From the NCBI GenBank assembly GCA_001899765.1, contig MKWM01000045.1, forward strand, positions 2,621 to 39,284: a stretch of DNA of 36,664 bases, written 5' to 3'. Made by a program: the position numbers and the translations under genes. Origin of the DNA: Thiobacillus sp. 63-78 (lineage in GTDB: Bacteria; Pseudomonadota; Gammaproteobacteria; Burkholderiales; Thiobacillaceae). The first letter of the stretch is position 1; every line of letters begins with the position of its first letter. Positions 35,272-36,664 of the stretch are shown piece after piece. Below the pieces are notes generated by a model. That model saw only the letters and a list, made by a program, of their open reading frames with translations, was not told the DNA's origin and searched no databases.

Positions 35272-35745
35272 ATGCCAACCTATGTTCGTACCGACAAGTG
35301 CGACGGTTGCAAGGGTCAGGACAAGACCGCTTGCATGTACATCTGCCCGCACGATCTGATGAAGCTGGACAAGGACGGTTCGGAAACCGGCCACGCCATG
35401 CGCGCCTTCAACCAGGAGCCCGAGCAGTGCTGGGAGTGCTATTCCTGCGTGAAGATCTGCCCGCAGCAGGCCATCGAAGTCCGCCACTATGCAGACGTCG
35501 TGCCGCTGGGTGGCATGGTACAGCCGCTGCGCGGTTCCGATTCCATCATGTGGACCATCAAGTTCCGCAACGGCACGCTGAAGCGCTTCAAGTTCCCGAT
35601 CCGCACCACGCCCGAAGGCTCGATCGATCCCTACGGCAACAAGCCCATGCCCAAGATGGCTGACATCGAAGCCACGGGTTCATTCACCCGGGACATGATG
35701 GGTGGTTACCGCGCTGGCAACCCCTCCGAACTGATTCGCAAGTAA
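35272..35745 (+). CDS. aprB: Adenylylsulfate reductase beta subunit
   Basis: A 157-residue iron-sulfur subunit of dissimilatory APS reductase, a cytosolic complex with AprA. Two 4Fe-4S clusters are coordinated by eight cysteines: Cys10, 13, 21 and 25 (CDGC, ACMYICP), and Cys53, 56, 59 and 63 (CWECYSCVKICP). The C-terminal tail (residues 75-157), typical of AprB, wraps AprA. AGGAG precedes the ATG at good spacing. aprA starts 18 bases after its stop. In sulfur oxidisers the complex runs in the direction of sulfite plus AMP to APS. Confidence 0.97.
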   Translation: MPTYVRTDKCDGCKGQDKTACMYICPHDLMKLDKDGSETGHAMRAFNQEPEQCWECYSCVKICPQQAIEVRHYADVVPLGGMVQPLRGSDSIMWTIKFRNGTLKRFKFPIRTTPEGSIDPYGNKPMPKMADIEATGSFTRDMMGGYRAGNPSELIRK

Positions 35746-35763
35746 TTTAGAAAGGCAAACGAA

Positions 35764-36664
35764 ATGGCTGGAGAATTTGGCAATCCCGAAGTTATCCAGG
35801 AGGAAGTCGATGTCCTCCTGATCGGCGGCGGCATGGCATGCTGCGGTGCCGGTTATGAAATCATGCGCTGGGCTGACGCCGCCAAGGCCGAGCTGGGCAT
35901 CGATCTCAAGATCAAACTGGTCGACAAGGCCGCGATGGACCGTTCCGGTGCCGTGGCGCAGGGTCTGTCCGCAATCAACACCTACATCGGCACCGAGCAG
36001 GATCCCGCCGACTACGCCCGCATGGTCTCCAACGACCTGATGGGCATCACCCGCGACGACCTGGCCTACGACCTGGGCCGCAACGTCGACGATTCGGTGC
36101 ACCTGTTCGAAGAATGGGGTCTGCCGATCTGGAAAACCGACGAAAACGGCGAGCGTCATGACGGCTCGCAAGGCCTGCCCACGCTGAAGGACGGCGGCAA
36201 GCCCGTGCGTTCCGGCAAATGGCAGATCATGATCAACGGCGAATCCTACAAATGGATCGTTGCCGAAGCCACCAAGAAGGCGCTCGGCATGGACCGCATC
36301 CAGGAACGCATCTTCATCGTCAAACTGGTCAACGACAAGAACGACCCCAGCCGCATCGCCGGTGCGGTCGGCTTCTCGACCCGCGACCACAAAGTCGTGG
36401 TGTACAAGGCCAAGGCCATTCTGCTGGCCGCTGGCGGCTGCGTGAACATCTTCCGTCCGCGCTCCGTCGGTGAAGGTACCGGCCGCGCCTGGTACCCGGT
36501 GTGGAACGCCGGTTCGACCTATGCGATGGCCGCCGAAGCCGGCGCCGAGCTGACCATGATGGAAAACCGCTTCGTGCCCGCCCGCTTCAAGGACGGCTAC
36601 GGCCCGGTCGGCGCCTGGTTCCTGCTGTTCAAGGCCCAGGCCGTCAACGCCTACGGCGAAGTCT
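35764..36664 (+). CDS. aprA: Adenylylsulfate reductase alpha subunit (5' part, cut by window edge)
   Basis: The first 300 residues of the flavoprotein subunit of dissimilatory APS reductase; the family is usually about 620-630 residues, so about half is seen. The FAD-binding glycine motif is GGGMACCGAG (21-30), followed by MDRSGAVAQGLSAINTYIG, GLPIWKTDENGERHDGSQG and WQIMINGESYKWIVAEATK. VGEGTGRAWYPVWNAGSTY and MMENRFVPARFKDGYGPVG are further hallmarks. ATG at 35764 follows AAAGG. With aprB it forms the enzyme that oxidises sulfite to APS or the reverse. The direction cannot be read from sequence, but the betaproteobacterial context suggests oxidation. No aprM lies between sat and aprB; qmo genes could follow beyond the edge. 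Confidence 0.97.
   Translation, partial: MAGEFGNPEVIQEEVDVLLIGGGMACCGAGYEIMRWADAAKAELGIDLKIKLVDKAAMDRSGAVAQGLSAINTYIGTEQDPADYARMVSNDLMGITRDDLAYDLGRNVDDSVHLFEEWGLPIWKTDENGERHDGSQGLPTLKDGGKPVRSGKWQIMINGESYKWIVAEATKKALGMDRIQERIFIVKLVNDKNDPSRIAGAVGFSTRDHKVVVYKAKAILLAAGGCVNIFRPRSVGEGTGRAWYPVWNAGSTYAMAAEAGAELTMMENRFVPARFKDGYGPVGAWFLLFKAQAVNAYGEV

Overview
The window is GC-rich, densely coding DNA from a proteobacterium, most likely a betaproteobacterial sulfur-oxidising chemolithotroph (Thiobacillaceae/Sulfuricellaceae-like). This placement is inference from gene content. The evidence is sat-aprB-aprA at the right edge (sulfite to APS to sulfate), a CysB-type regulator beside an assimilatory sulfite reductase, the xseB-ispA-dxs cluster followed by folE2, a PEP-CTERM protein, and several c-di-GMP proteins. 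No rRNA, tRNA, CRISPR array, prophage or insertion sequence was recognised.

Layout. 1-4010: edge fragment, aldo/keto reductase tas, a divergent EAL/HDOD protein and a membrane diguanylate cyclase. 4011-4909: an AT-rich non-coding island and a small winged-helix-like protein. 5074-9480: tex, a four-cysteine DsrE-like protein and gdhA. 9622-11636: a REP-like hairpin, three small membrane or exported proteins, and a YceI-family protein. 11875-12629: a PEP-CTERM/DUF4114 protein behind a sigma-54-like promoter. 12741-16446: assimilatory sulfur cluster (DUF934, cysI, a TusE/DsrC-like protein lacking the family cysteines) divergent from a CysB-like regulator across a perfect inverted repeat. 16582-18045: monofunctional catalase.

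18168-22256: a minus-strand run of a Rossmann protein, a FIST sensor, an 86-residue protein and a MASE1-GGDEF-EAL protein. This is the best candidate for an uncharacterised signalling module. 22497-25086: overlapping pip-cnoX-DUF3025. 25107-27563: SpoIIAA-like protein, EamA permease and Rieske oxygenase. 27800-31724: xseB-ispA-dxs and folE2 with a dyad over its promoter. 31837-33196: a retropepsin-like protease and a glutamine amidotransferase whose start codons overlap on opposite strands. 33304-36664: an unknown 137-residue protein, sat, aprB and the first half of aprA.

Together the genes join sulfur-based energy metabolism (sat-aprBA), sulfur assimilation (cysI and its partners under a CysB-like regulator), isoprenoid and pterin housekeeping, and much second-messenger signalling: three proteins with GGDEF and/or EAL domains plus a FIST sensor in 22 kb. 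Start sites were chosen by ribosome-binding site and family length. Intergenic calls rest on sequence symmetry only.
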